Assembly (NCBI GenBank): GCA_032718475.1
Contig: JAUCBJ010001941.1
Span: 1-30,689, forward strand
DNA: 30,689 nucleotides
DNA from: Nemertoderma westbladi
Taxonomy: Eukaryota; Xenacoelomorpha; Nemertodermatida; Nemertodermatidae
Direction: 5' to 3'
The notes under the pieces are model-generated. The model saw nothing but the letters and a program-made list of their open reading frames with translations, ran no database searches and was not told the origin of the DNA. Position numbers and translations under genes: made by a program. Each line of letters opens with the position of its first letter. Within the stretch, counting starts at the first letter, position 1. Positions 19,224-29,191 of the stretch are shown here, one piece after another.

Positions 19224-21246
19224 GTATGTCTTGGTGCCCAACAATTTTTATAAATTTTAATATAAAACTATTAATATTAATAGTTATTATAAAATGTCAT
19301 AAATGTCGATTTCAAAAAAGTAGCGTTTGTCAAGGGCTAAAAGATATAGGGTCTATTAAGTATTTAATTGAAAATATAATATAAGTATTATAATTGCTAT
19401 GTATTTTTAATCTCATGAGCTAAAAACTTACCAAATCGTGTTCGGACAGAATAGTTGGATTTCGCTAAACTAGAATTAAGTGAAAAGCGGTGTTTGTTTT
19501 CCGCTTATTTCTTCTTATCGAATAATTCAGTAGTCCCTTCTTGTCAATTCTACAACAAAATGAAAAATATACCAACAGCAATTAATTGTATAAAATTTGT
19601 TCCATTCTACATAGTTTCTTGTTTTTGTTTAGGTTTACATGTACTGTACCATGATTTTTATTTTGAGAACGCATCACTTGTTTGAATCTTTTTTTTTTTT
19701 ACAAAAATGGCGCTTAAACCTGTTTATAATGTTTTGTATATAAGGCCTACTGTTCTGTATATTTTTAACCAGATCCGTGTCGAAAATTTGTGCAATATTT
19801 AATTTACCCTTTTTTTAATTATCTTTATGTAGAAATTATCCATCTTTTTTGCCATTTATCAATTTTTTTAAAACTGGCCCATTTTATTTATAATGCATTT
19901 GATATTACTGTTATTTTTCAACCATCTGATATACCCCGTAATTGATTATACAGTAGGCCTACAGTCATGGTATTGGTACATATATATTGGTACTGCAACC
20001 AACCGAATTAATATCAACTCAAAGCAAACAGTCGGCCGAAACCGGAGGTGACCCGTAGGCTCCTCATTCGATAGCTGCTACCCGAGGGTAGGGGTGGGCG
20101 CTACTCCTATCCCATGATTTGCTCCCAGTTATTTAACTGGTACTCATTTTATCGACCCCAGTGGATGAAAGGCTGAGTGGACCCTGGCGGGGCTGAACCT
20201 ACAACTAATAGATTGCAGGCCCGGCGCTCTACCAACTGAGCTACCCCGCCTTTAATATCAACTACAATTAATTCATTCATTGATATTTCCTAATCGTTGC
20301 GATGTTAGTTATACTTATTTGTTTATATTTTACTTTGTTTTCTTTTGGAATAAACAATTACAACGGGACGTATCAGGGCTCCCTTCATTGTACGACGAGC
20401 AAGTAAGTCGTATACGCGCACGTATAATGAGACACAACATTCTAGAACATTGTGTTTTGTTTGTGTATCTTGTGTTTGTTTGTGTTTGTTTGTAATTGAC
20501 TTACAATTAAAGACCCAGAACAACAAAATTAATGAATTATAATTTTTGGTATTTAAGTATTATTATTATAGGAAACATAGTGTTACCCTGATAATTAGTT
20601 AAAATTAATATTGTGCTAATTATACGTATTTAAGTAGATCAAATTTATTTATATTAATTATTTAATATTATTAATTATATGAACCACGTTTAGATACTGT
20701 ACTACTGTAAAGGTAACTCATAAATTGGACTGATTTCCTTGCCGTGATAATTTAATTATTTGATTGTTCATTTGTTCGGTATTACGTATTAGCTATATTT
20801 ACCTAATATTGTATAAATTGTGAATAACCATATCAGTCAATAAATATATATATATATCTAAGAAAGAGTGTAGTCATTTAGGCATACCGTTGTTGCCCAC
20901 CAAATCATAAAATAAATAACACGTTCTAGAATTTTGTGTTTTTATTAATTAGAATAAATGGCTTACAGCGAACGATAATTCTTGCAATCTTTGAACGTCT
21001 ATATCTCAGCTGCTTCTAAACGAAACTCAGACACTGTTGCATTTATAGTAATATGTACAAATCCCGCGGCTAATATTAAGAATGTACAGTAATTCACACT
21101 CTTTTTTTTAAAACGCTTATTAAAAATAATTAAAGGCAAAATCTGGTGGCGAATATAACTCCCAACTTTTCCGCTCAAGCATGTCTGTCTGTGGTCTGTT
21201 AATCGGTTAGTAGGACTAGTGTTTGACACTATGGCTATTAATATCG

Positions 21247-21278
<32 letters not shown>

Positions 21279-21750
21279 TGATATCATTTCCGATGTCAGT
21301 TTTAATGTTTGGTTGTATCTAATATGTCTGTCAGATAGTTTGTTTGTCTTCTAAATCTTCACGGACAAATTATTTATAAAAAATATTTGAAATCCTCATT
21401 AAATTCTACATTATAAGAACACAAAAATGTGAAAATTATACCCACCCAAAATTGTACCCAGTACCATATACACTTACAGTACCGTTTCCGTTATTAGCTT
21501 AGCTCTTTAAGCCATACATTTATACGTCCACATTTTAAAATGCCAATTTCAATCGAGTTTCCATGAATAAATATATATCGATTCGCTAAAATTTTATAGA
21601 CTCATTTTGTCTTTACAAGATATTATAGAATCTAATAAATTGGCTTGGATCATTGATTGGGAATTTCTTTCTGATTTTTTACCAGATTCACTGAACTAAA
21701 AAATAAATTAAATTTACTACCAAAAATCAAAACAAAGTGAGAGAAAAAAG
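19224..21750 (+). other. Presumed intron 1, AT-rich
   Basis: Contains the SINE at 20020-20251 and a T10-G19 homopolymer junction at 21250-21278. Open frames at 19455, 20280 and 20999 have no recognisable domain. A donor-like CAAGTAAGT at 20399-20407 and a strong acceptor-like TTTTTTACCAG ending at 21684 raise the possibility of small extra exons that I cannot define. Confidence 0.35.
20020..20251 (-). mobile_element. tRNA-derived SINE, full length with 12-bp target duplication
   Basis: On the minus strand it starts GGCGGGGTAGCTCAGTTGG, with an A box (TAGCTCAGTTGGTAGAGC) and a B-box-like GGTTCAGCCCC, then a body including CTTTCATCC and GGGGTCGATAAAATGAGTAC, a tail resembling that of tRNA-SINEs in several marine invertebrates. 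It is bounded by TTAATATCAACT at 20008-20019 and 20252-20263, a perfect target-site duplication. The acceptor-stem ends can pair, but the T-arm is abnormal, so it is a SINE head and not a working tRNA gene. Confidence 0.9.
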
Positions 21751-22760
21751 TAAAAATTGGGCACCAAGGCCGGCCAGAAGAACTCCGGAAAAAACGGCGT
21801 ATAATTATTGGACTTATTGCATTTGTGCTAGTGGCGATTGGAGCTGGTGTAATCGGGTGGTTTCTGGCAAATCAAGACAATGAAAATAGATTGGGGATAC
21901 CAACATCGGCAGTCCCAAATACTACCGGCAATGATACTACTACTGGCTGGGAAGGCATCACTGGGAATACAGCTAGTAGTGAGTTATCCACCACCGAGAG
22001 TACAGCTAGTAGTGAGTTATCCACCACCGAGAGTACAGCTAGTAGTGAGTTATCCACCACCGAGAGTACAGCTAGTAGTGAGTTATCCACCACCGAGAGT
22101 ACAACTAGTAGTGAGTTATCCACCACCGAGAGTACAGCTAGTAGTGAGTTATCCACCACCGAGAGTACAACTAGTAGTGAGTTATCCACCACCGAGAGTA
22201 CAACTAGTAGAGAGTTATCCACCACCGAGAGTACAACTAGTAGTGAGTTATCCACCACCGAGAGTACAGCTAGTAGTGAGTTATCCACCACCGAGAGTAC
22301 AGCTAGTAGTGAGTTATCCACCACCGAGAGTACAGCTAGTAGTGAGTTATCCACCACCGAGAGTACAGCTAGTAGTGAGTTATCCACCACCGAGAGTACA
22401 ACTAGTAGTGAGTTATCCACCACCGAGAGTACAGCTAGTAGTGAGTTATCCACCACCGAGAGTACAACTAGTAGAGAGTTATCCACCACCGAGAGTACAG
22501 CTAGTAGTGAGTTATCCACCACCGAGAGTACAACTAGTAGTGAGTTATCCACCACCGAGAGTACAGCTAGTAGTGAGTTATCCACCACCGAGAGTACAAC
22601 TAGTAGAGAGTTATCCACCACCGAGAGTACAACTAGTAGTGAGTTATCCACCACCGAGAGTACAGCTAGTAGTGAGTTATCCACCACCGAGAGTACAGCT
22701 AGTAGTGAGTTATCCACCACCGAGAGTACAGCTAGTAGTGAGTTATCCACCACCGAGAGT
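21751..22760 (+). CDS. Type II membrane protein with Ser/Thr-rich stalk, 5' part of final exon (interrupted by hAT)
   Basis: The frame opens after a stop at 21738-21740; the likely acceptor is near 21750 or 21768. It encodes a basic juxtamembrane stretch (GRPEELRKKRR), one hydrophobic segment (IIIGLIAFVLVAIGAG then VIGWFLA), a short linker and 24 copies of an 11-residue Ser/Thr/Glu repeat. Positive charges before the segment and no signal peptide predict type II topology, with the repeats outside as a mucin-like, probably O-glycosylated stalk. At 22760 the coding sequence is broken by a hAT element; in the sequenced state translation would add 18 unrelated residues (from QAWIKGG) and stop at 22817. 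The frame resumes at 25331, codon phase preserved if the element and one target copy are ignored. Whether all chromosomes carry the break is unknown. Confidence 0.75.
21969..22760 (+). repeat. 24 copies of a 33-bp coding repeat (TASSELSTTES)
   Basis: Twenty-four contiguous units. Only two codons vary: GCT/ACT (Ala/Thr) at position 2 and AGT/AGA (Ser/Arg) at position 4, giving TASSE, TTSSE and TTSRE types. I see no synonymous change. A 25th, diverged unit (TASRELSTTDS) lies beyond the hAT at 25331-25363. Because the unit has no stop in several frames, long spurious open frames appear on both strands. Confidence 0.97.
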
Positions 22761-25322
22761 CAGGCCTGGATTAAGGGGGGGGCTGTGTGGGCTGCAGCCC
22801 ACGGCCCAAGCGACTGAACCGGCCCTTTCAAATTGAGCTTTCCATTGTAATTGTTCTGTGCCTATAAGAGTCCCATGAAATATTAATCAATTCATAAGTC
22901 AAATTATCCAAAATCATGTTTGTACTATAATTCCTGAGTAAATTTCCCCCAGCCCATAACCAAATATTTCCATACCCCACTGTTTCCACAATAGGAATTA
23001 TGCCTCCCAGGCCACACTATACTGCCAAAGCAGGATAGGGCTATCAACCTGGACATATTAATTGGAAGCCAGCAGTCCCATTACCTACAGGCTATTTACT
23101 CCACCTAACTAATGCTTTAGGGCAAGCTTGTAGCACAGGTGATGTGAGCACATGACCAATCGTGAAACACATACCACACCTTTACTATAATAAACAGAAC
23201 AGACAGACAGGAGGCTCTAAGCAAATGGCAGGGAAGACCTCCTGGTACATTGACACCAGGCTAGTGGCTTACCAAAACACGCTGTGATTGGTGTATTTGT
23301 TGAGATATTGGATTTCTTCTATGAGTCATGAATCACTGACTCTGGACTGGATCTAATAAATTGCAGGTAATGTGTTACGTGATATTTATTGGTTGGCTAT
23401 ACCTCTACACGAAGTACTTACTTCTTATCCTGTTGTAAAGTTATATATATTTAAGCTTCAGCTTATGACACAGTGGTAAATAAAATAATAGTGTTAGTTT
23501 TTGTTACATTATATTAACGCTACCGTGACTTATCAGCGTTAATTATTATTATTGACACACTTAAATTAACAAATATAATAATATCGTTAAAATTATTATT
23601 ATTAAAATAAATTATCGTTTATTGTTTTGGTTAGAAAAGCTCAAGCTCGCCACTGTAATCTGCTCCATTCCGCTAATTATTAAATCTAATTGATATGATA
23701 TGATATGATATGGTCTGTTAGATCAGCAATCAGTAGATAACACCATCACTGTAACCTGCTCCATTCCCTTAAATTACGAAAGGGAAATCTAGTTTCGTTA
23801 TTTGTTTATTGTTTTGGTTATTGATTGTGAGATAGTTTTACTTAGCTGTACTTATATTGGTTATTGATAAAACTATGGTGATTTAAATTATTAGACAATT
23901 ATAGAATTATCTCTACAATAATCAGATAATGGGAACATTTGTAAAGAACGTTTCGAAGAAGGGTATTGGTGGTGCAGAAAAGATGCGAGCAAAAAAAGCT
24001 AAAGAGAAAAGAGAGAGTGTTTTGTTATCATCTGTGCCCAAGCTACGAACATATTTTACACCTATATCAGACCAAATAGACAAAACTTCGGATGAAACAG
24101 TAGAGCCTACCATTCCCCCAGTTGAATTACCTGATGCAGTCAGTGATGCTCCAATGCAATGCATCTCTGGCACAGGTGACTGTTTTAATGTAAACTTATC
24201 TGTAGCTGAAGAAATTGTTGATCCACTGTCAAATGTATCTGACGGCCAGGCCATTGCAAATCAATTTCATGGCTATGCTGGTGATGTTGAGCCATCTACT
24301 ACTAATCTGTGTATAACTCCAGATGTTGGGACATGGAATGAGGTAGTTATTGTTCCTGGCATGATAGAATTTTGGGTTGGTGAAGGGAGCACACAATGCC
24401 AAAATATTGCTGGTGGTGACTTTTCTGCATCGAGCTATATTCACGCCAATGAGAAGTTTACCCGCTCTTGCACATTGTCATTGTTTGAACGCAAAATGGA
24501 AGGACAACGACCAACAACACGCGAATGGCTTTGCTACTCACCTTCTCAAGGCAAGGTTTATTGCTTTCCTTGTAAATTATTGTCTTCGGATCGGACCAAT
24601 CAATTTGTTAACCTAGGATTCAACAATTGGAAACATGCAGCTGTGGTTGTTCGCAGGCATGAAAATTCCGAATGTCACCGAGATGCAATGATCGGTTTGG
24701 TGATTAGAAGAGACGCAAAAAGACGTGTGGATGCAGCACTGCTTAAGGAATTTGAAATACAGAATAATTATTGGCAACAGGTACTTACTCGAGCTGTAAG
24801 TGTAATAAGAAAACTCACTGAACGTGGGTTGCCATTGCGTGGCAGTTATGAGCATATAGGTTCAACTCAAAACGGTAATTTCTTAGGAATGATGGAGTTA
24901 GACATACAAGTCTAGGATTTTACCATAAGATGTAGAACGCCATCTTGAGTATTTTTGGTAAAAAAAATTGTTTTGAAAAATTATGGTATATATGTGTTGT
25001 TCTGGCTTTATGGTCACGATATTATACAGTATATTAAAATTTTATTGTATGTTTTATGTATTGTAATTAGTATTTTATTAGTTAATAATTTACTGTAATA
25101 TTAAACAATTCTGTGTCTTTCTTTCAGTTGTAGGTAATGGTGCTTTTTGCATTAATTTTTGAGTTTACTCCATTGCTGTAATTAGCACTCGGTTTCTTTA
25201 TAGTAAATAATTAATAATAATTATATGTAAAATATTTAGTTTTTCATGTTATTTTTTACCCGTTGGAAAACGGCCCTTTTTATTACTCAGCCCACAGCCC
25301 TGATAACCTTAATCCGGCCCTG
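22761..25322 (+). mobile_element. hAT DNA transposon inserted in the stalk exon
   Basis: The left end CAGGCCTGGATTAAGG and the right end (inverse CAGGGCCGGATTAAGG) form the terminal repeats; inner parts share GGGCTGTGGGCTG. CCGAGAGT lies immediately outside both ends (22753-22760 and 25323-25330), a perfect 8-bp duplication typical of hAT. The element carries a truncated TTF-finger transposase and a strong acceptor-like CTTTCTTTCAG near 25127, perhaps from the transposase gene. An ATGAT microsatellite lies at about 23695-23713. The catalytic region is missing, so it could move only with help from another copy. Confidence 0.95.
23929..24915 (+). pseudogene. ZMYM1-like hAT transposase, N-terminal part only
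   Basis: 328 codons. Residues 1-150 are low-similarity linker with a basic start. A TTF-type zinc finger follows: REWLCYSPSQGKVYCFPCKL at about 197-216 and HENSECHRDAM at about 244-254. The segment LRGSYEHIGS...NGNFLGMMEL at about 304-325 is the opening of the DUF4371/RNase H-like region of ZMYM1-type hAT transposases. Translation stops four residues later. The catalytic acidic residues and the C-terminal dimerisation domain are absent from the remaining 400 bp of the element, so an internal deletion has occurred. The remaining protein might still bind DNA, which is inference. Confidence 0.9.
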
Positions 25323-25330
25323 CCGAGAGT

Positions 25331-25990
25331 ACAGCTAGTAGAGAGTTATCCACCACCGATAGTACTACTACCACGACAACAATGACCTCAACCACCATCT
25401 CCAATAAGGATGACTTTTATCATTCGTTTATCGAATGCAATGCTGCCCGACATTGTGATCCCTACACTCATTCTCATATATGCAATATTGCGACACAATC
25501 CAAGAAGCAATATACCGTCGGTAAAGGCGATCCCATTCAGTTACTAAACACCTCTACCAATCAACTGAGATGCGATGGTGGATGGCTCGTATTTTATAGT
25601 CGCATCAACGGTGTCATCGCGGTTGGAAGTGATTATTATTACGGATTCGGAGATCCCGAACGATCTTACTTTCTAGGCGTGAGTAATGTCTTAAGGCTGA
25701 CACGAAGGGATGATTATTGTTTCGTAAAGGTCGATTTGGGTAACTCAACGAGAATCTACAGTAACTTTAATGTGGCGAGTGGATATAAGCTAAAGATTAC
25801 AAATTATAACAATTCACATAATTCTGGTGATCTTACTAAAGAAGAATACGACCTCACTCGCCCGAATAACACGAATTTTGACTTCGGTAGCGGATGGTGG
25901 ACTGGAGGTGGAAGTACTCACCCAAATGAATGGGACCCGAAGAATGAGAATTTAGAGATGAAACTGAAATGTCTAGAGTTACAAATATAA
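25331..25990 (+). CDS. 3' part of final exon: last repeat and fibrinogen-related domain
   Basis: In phase with the part ending at 22760. It begins with a diverged repeat (TASRELSTTDS), a Thr-rich run (TTTTTTMTSTT), then a Cys-containing segment (FIECNAARHC...HICNIA) and a fibrinogen-related domain: LRCDGGWLVFYSRINGVI, YYYGFGDPERSYFLGVSNV, LRLTRRDDYCFVKVDL, SGYKLKITNYNNSHNSGDL and FDFGSGWWTGGG. These match the canonical GGW.V..R..G, GFG....FWLGL..I..LT, L.VDL, Y.L....Y..N.GD and WW blocks. The domain is about 150 residues, shorter than the usual 210-220, and its C-terminal block (normally a Cys and NLNG.Y) is replaced by THPNEWDPKNENLEMKLKCLEL. Such domains bind carbohydrates or acetylated ligands, so a surface lectin-like receptor is plausible. 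A start at the internal Met (25382) would lack the membrane anchor. Confidence 0.85.
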   Translation, partial: TASRELSTTDSTTTTTTMTSTTISNKDDFYHSFIECNAARHCDPYTHSHICNIATQSKKQYTVGKGDPIQLLNTSTNQLRCDGGWLVFYSRINGVIAVGSDYYYGFGDPERSYFLGVSNVLRLTRRDDYCFVKVDLGNSTRIYSNFNVASGYKLKITNYNNSHNSGDLTKEEYDLTRPNNTNFDFGSGWWTGGGSTHPNEWDPKNENLEMKLKCLELQI

Positions 25991-26112
25991 AAGAACAAAC
26001 TGTAGTGTAGCAGTAGGTTACTTATTGTTATTGTATTACACACAAACATAATTTATTTATAATTTTATAATACAATAATAATACAAATCAAGAATCAAAA
26101 ATCGCTCGACAA

Positions 26113-26200
26113 TGGAGTGCATTTTTACGCTTGATGCTATCTTCAACCCGGAAGATAGCATGGGGGAATGTTAGCGGATCCCTTCCGCTATGCACTCCCA
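26113..26200. other. Three-way-junction-like structured element
   Basis: Outer stem GGAGTGCAT (26114-26122) pairs perfectly with ATGCACTCC (26190-26198). Inside are hairpin 1, ATGCTATCTTC (26134-26144) with GAAGATAGCAT (26151-26161) and a 6-nt AACCCG loop, and hairpin 2, TAGCGGA (26172-26178) with TCCGCTA (26184-26190) and a 5-nt loop. It starts about 125 bp after the stop codon of the fibrinogen-domain frame, so it may lie in the 3' UTR. No hammerhead core (CTGATGA/GAAA) is present. Confidence 0.65.
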
Positions 26201-26217
26201 TTTCAAAGTGTATCAGG

Positions 26218-26239
26218 GGCCAATTTAGAAGTATTGGCC
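26218..26239. repeat. GGCCAAT/ATTGGCC hairpin
   Basis: Seven-bp perfect arms with an 8-nt loop, 18 bp after the three-way structure and possibly part of the same structured region. Confidence 0.5.
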
Positions 26240-26529
26240 AGAACAAACATCAGGCTAGTAAGTGAGGTTATCCTTATTTAGACGGCTTTTTCTTTGCTTC
26301 CAGTTCCCATTATCCTCCAAGTCTTCTATTATTACAACCTTTGGTCGCCTAGCTGTATGAGTCTATGTTGTTGCTAGTATTGCATATAAACTCACTATCT
26401 TTATCCCAACAACGGGCTCAGAGGGGTGGTTTTTAATTGTAACATCAGTGTTGGGGGGTTCTATCACTACAAACTTCATTATCAATTATAACCTCCTTAA
26501 CATTGTTTTCCAGATTGTCCGTACTTTTT

Positions 26530-27240
26530 GGATGTGGATGGGAGGATCATGAGTAGCGGTGGAAGGGGGTGGTTGGATGTGTGTTGGTGTGTGGGTATAG
26601 GTGAGTTACTAATGTCGAATTTCTCACACATAAATAAGATTATGTGTGGGTGGGTTAACATGAGTTTGGTGTCAAATCCTCTCACACAAAAATGGGGGTG
26701 TCGATTCTCTGCTCACACAGAAATAAGATTGGTTGTGTTGGTGGGATGACATGATTTACTGGTACCAATAATTTCACACACGATATTTATAAACTACGAG
26801 AGAAATTTAAACAGTGCTAGGTGCTGTAGCTATATATTCCTGCTAATTGCTGCTTTTCCTGTCTTCTAAAATAATCAATGCTACCCTAGCGACTTGAAGT
26901 AGACTTAGTCTGCGGTACATACTAAAATATACAGTAGAACGACGGCTGTAGAACGACAAACAGTGCTGGGCATAGCGGCTGTTTGAATTTCCCACCTACT
27001 GTAATATTTGAATATCATAAACAAATACTGTAGAATGTGAGAGGATTCACACCAGTAACTCATATCAACCCCCCTCGCCCATCACTATTTATGTGTGAGT
27101 GTGAGAAGATCGACAGTGTATTATTACGGTCAGTCAATCCAACACACTCAAACGTATTTATATGTGTGAGATGATTAACAACGTCATGTCATTCCTTTCA
27201 CAGAAACCACTTGAGTGTGAGAGGAGCGGCATGGCAGTTG
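26530..27240. repeat. Degenerate ~86-bp repeat in inverted halves
   Basis: Units beginning TGTCGA..TCTCACACA.AAATAAGATT start at about 26612 and 26698. They reappear inverted at about 27026-27118 and 27119-27230 (TATTTATGTGTGAG..., GTGAGAGGATTCACACC). The centre is near 26865. An additional GT-rich partial unit precedes 26612. The arrangement is a foldback or palindromic MITE whose ends I cannot define. Confidence 0.6.
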
Positions 27241-28378
27241 TCGTAGGCCTATTCATTAGCATAGAATACTGGAATAGCCTGCGATCGTATTTACCTATCG
27301 TATTTGAGTCAATCATATGCGCTGCTCCTGTCACAAGCTTAGCACGTCTTTAAATTTAGATATAATTGGTTCTTTAACCTCAATAATTATGATTGGTTAA
27401 TTTAACTAAAAATTTGAATGATTGTACTACTTCCCTTAATGAATTATTAGAATGCACTTAAATCTGCTTCAAATATTACAGTCTGACAGTCAGACAGTAG
27501 GCGTAGGCCTACAGTACATCGACGGAAGAGTGCACTCTCAATGGTATTATTATGCCATTGTATTCAGTTCAGCCCAAGGACTACTATACTATATTACAGG
27601 ACTGGCATACTGCTGTACTGCCTGATCCGACTTCGCTAGCGAAGTCCCTTCTGCCCTTCATTTCATACTGCAGTATTCAGTATTGCTGTAAGCTATTGCT
27701 ACCGTCAGACCGTAGAATGATTTATTATACCAGTATCTGCTGATCTGAGTGTATACCAGTACACCGGTACTTAACCTACAAACAGACAGATTGACAGTTT
27801 TACTGGTTTAGTTATAGTCCTACCGCCTGACCGCTGGTATATCGCTGGGGAATAAATAGTAGGCCTACAGTTTACATTAACTATAACTACTATAGGCCTA
27901 CTACCGGTAGTTGAAGTTGAAGTTTTTTATTAACATTGAACATACTGACATAACTGCATAAGCCATATAAAATGTAAGACATATAAAACATAACATAATA
28001 CACTAATAACCGTAATCAGGTAATAGCTGAATAGGTAGGCCTATTTAAGGTCTGAAGGTGCCGTATTACAACATTCTGACATTAGGCTAAACTACTAACA
28101 GAACAAGTTCTGAAGTTAATTATTATTCATACCTGCATACAGTGCAGCAGTCAGGCAGTACTGCAGTATTACGCTTCTGCTCACAAACTACTGAACTATG
28201 GTCACTCGTAGTTTTTCCCGCTGCAACGTCTGCAACGTATCAGCGTATGGTTGCTCAGTGTTTTATGCAGTTATGCAAACGATTTATCGCAAGAGCACCT
28301 ATCTCAATTCTCAACTCCCACACGTCTGCACGTAATGAAAGTTCGTGGATTTTTCTACAAGGTCTGGTGTGGAGTGGA
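27241..28378. other. Intergenic stretch with TAGGCCTA palindromes, no supported gene
   Basis: Five TAGGCCTA octamers (27244, 27504, 27860, 27893, 28036). Open frames at 27162, 27552 and 28142 have no recognisable domain. CTGACAGTCAGACAG-type words occur near 27482. Confidence 0.45.
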
Positions 28379-28389
28379 TGTGGCAGTCG

Positions 28390-28471
28390 GTGAGAAGTCA
28401 AAAATTGGACTTCAAGTCCAATTTTAGACTTCAAGTCCAATTTTGGACTCCAAAGTCCAATATTGGACTTT
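28390..28471. repeat. Left cluster of TCCAAT.TTGGA palindromes
   Basis: Three to four tandem near-palindromes of AAGTCCAAT(T/A)TTGGACTT, about 20-26 bp apart, directly inside the left terminal repeat. Possible transposase-binding sites or foldback structure. Confidence 0.85.
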
Positions 28472-28639
28472 AGTACAACTCCAAGTGTAGGTAACCATGC
28501 TGCCATACTGTATATCGGTATTTCAATCAAAACTGCATCCTGAATCAGTACATATATATTACATAATTACAATGCAACATTATTTTAATGATCAAATTAA
28601 TAATTATAAGTATTATACAGTTATAACTTATAAGCAGGG

Positions 28640-28755
28640 ATCGCACACGTACAGTCAGACATCAGTAGTTACTTTTTGCGGTAGTGGTATGGCTTTGCGG
28701 TAGTAGCCTTACTGCCTTAGCGGTGATGGTGAATACCGCAGTAGCGGTAGTTGAG
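28640..28755. repeat. GCGGTAGT-rich low-order repeat
   Basis: GCGGTAGT and variants recur about six times in 115 bp, too irregular for a clean period. Confidence 0.5.
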
Positions 28756-28925
28756 TTATAGCTGTATAGTTCATTCATACCCATACCTAGCGCCAATACC
28801 TGTCTGCCTGTGGTATTTTCGTATGGCAAAAATAAGACTACTGTAAACTGTAACCTATTATGTTATTGAGTTAATGTTAATTGACTAATTGTTTTGATTA
28901 GGTTCACTGTGTCAAGTACAATGCA

Positions 28926-29191
28926 CACATCTCCAACCAGACACTATATAACATTGGAGTTGGAGGTGTCTCATTAGTTCCCCCAAGCTTGACACTAGAA
29001 CAAAGCCGCCTCCGCTTTGCAGGACATTGCTTCCGCCGTGGGGACCAGCCAGTGCACCTCATGGAGTGAATAAGCATGGTGGACAGCCCATGACTTTCTT
29101 GAGACGCATCTTTCTTACTGTCTCAAAGGACACTGGCCTTGAAGATGTGGATGATCTAGCAAAAGTCATGGGTGATAAGGCTGTAAGAGTG
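28926..29191 (+). pseudogene. RTE-like LINE reverse transcriptase C-terminal remnant
   Basis: Plus-strand reading: HISNQTLYNIGVGGVSLVPP, then SRLRFAGHCFRRGDQPVHLM, a stop or frameshift, then KHGGQPMTFLRRIFL and SKDTGLEDVDDLAKVMGDKA. The RLRFAGHC and KDTGL...DL...M.D blocks are characteristic of the C-terminal tail of RTE-type ORFs. Frame damage and lack of the catalytic part mark it as dead. Confidence 0.8.

Noticed and set aside
20190-20251. A tRNA gene on the minus strand
   Set aside because: A and B boxes and a pairing acceptor end are present, but the T-arm is abnormal, a SINE body follows, and a 12-bp target duplication surrounds the whole unit.
21969-22760. CRISPR array
   Set aside because: Units are contiguous 33-bp coding repeats without unique spacers, in an animal gene.
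21872-22836. Long open frames on other frames and the opposite strand over the 33-bp array (VDNSLLAVLSV and VQLVVSYPPPR repeats)
   Set aside because: They are shadows of a repeat unit without stops. Only the TASSELSTTES frame continues into a membrane segment upstream and a fibrinogen-related domain downstream.
26113-26200. Hammerhead ribozyme
   Set aside because: The three-stem outline fits, but the conserved CTGATGA and GAAA core bases are absent on both strands.
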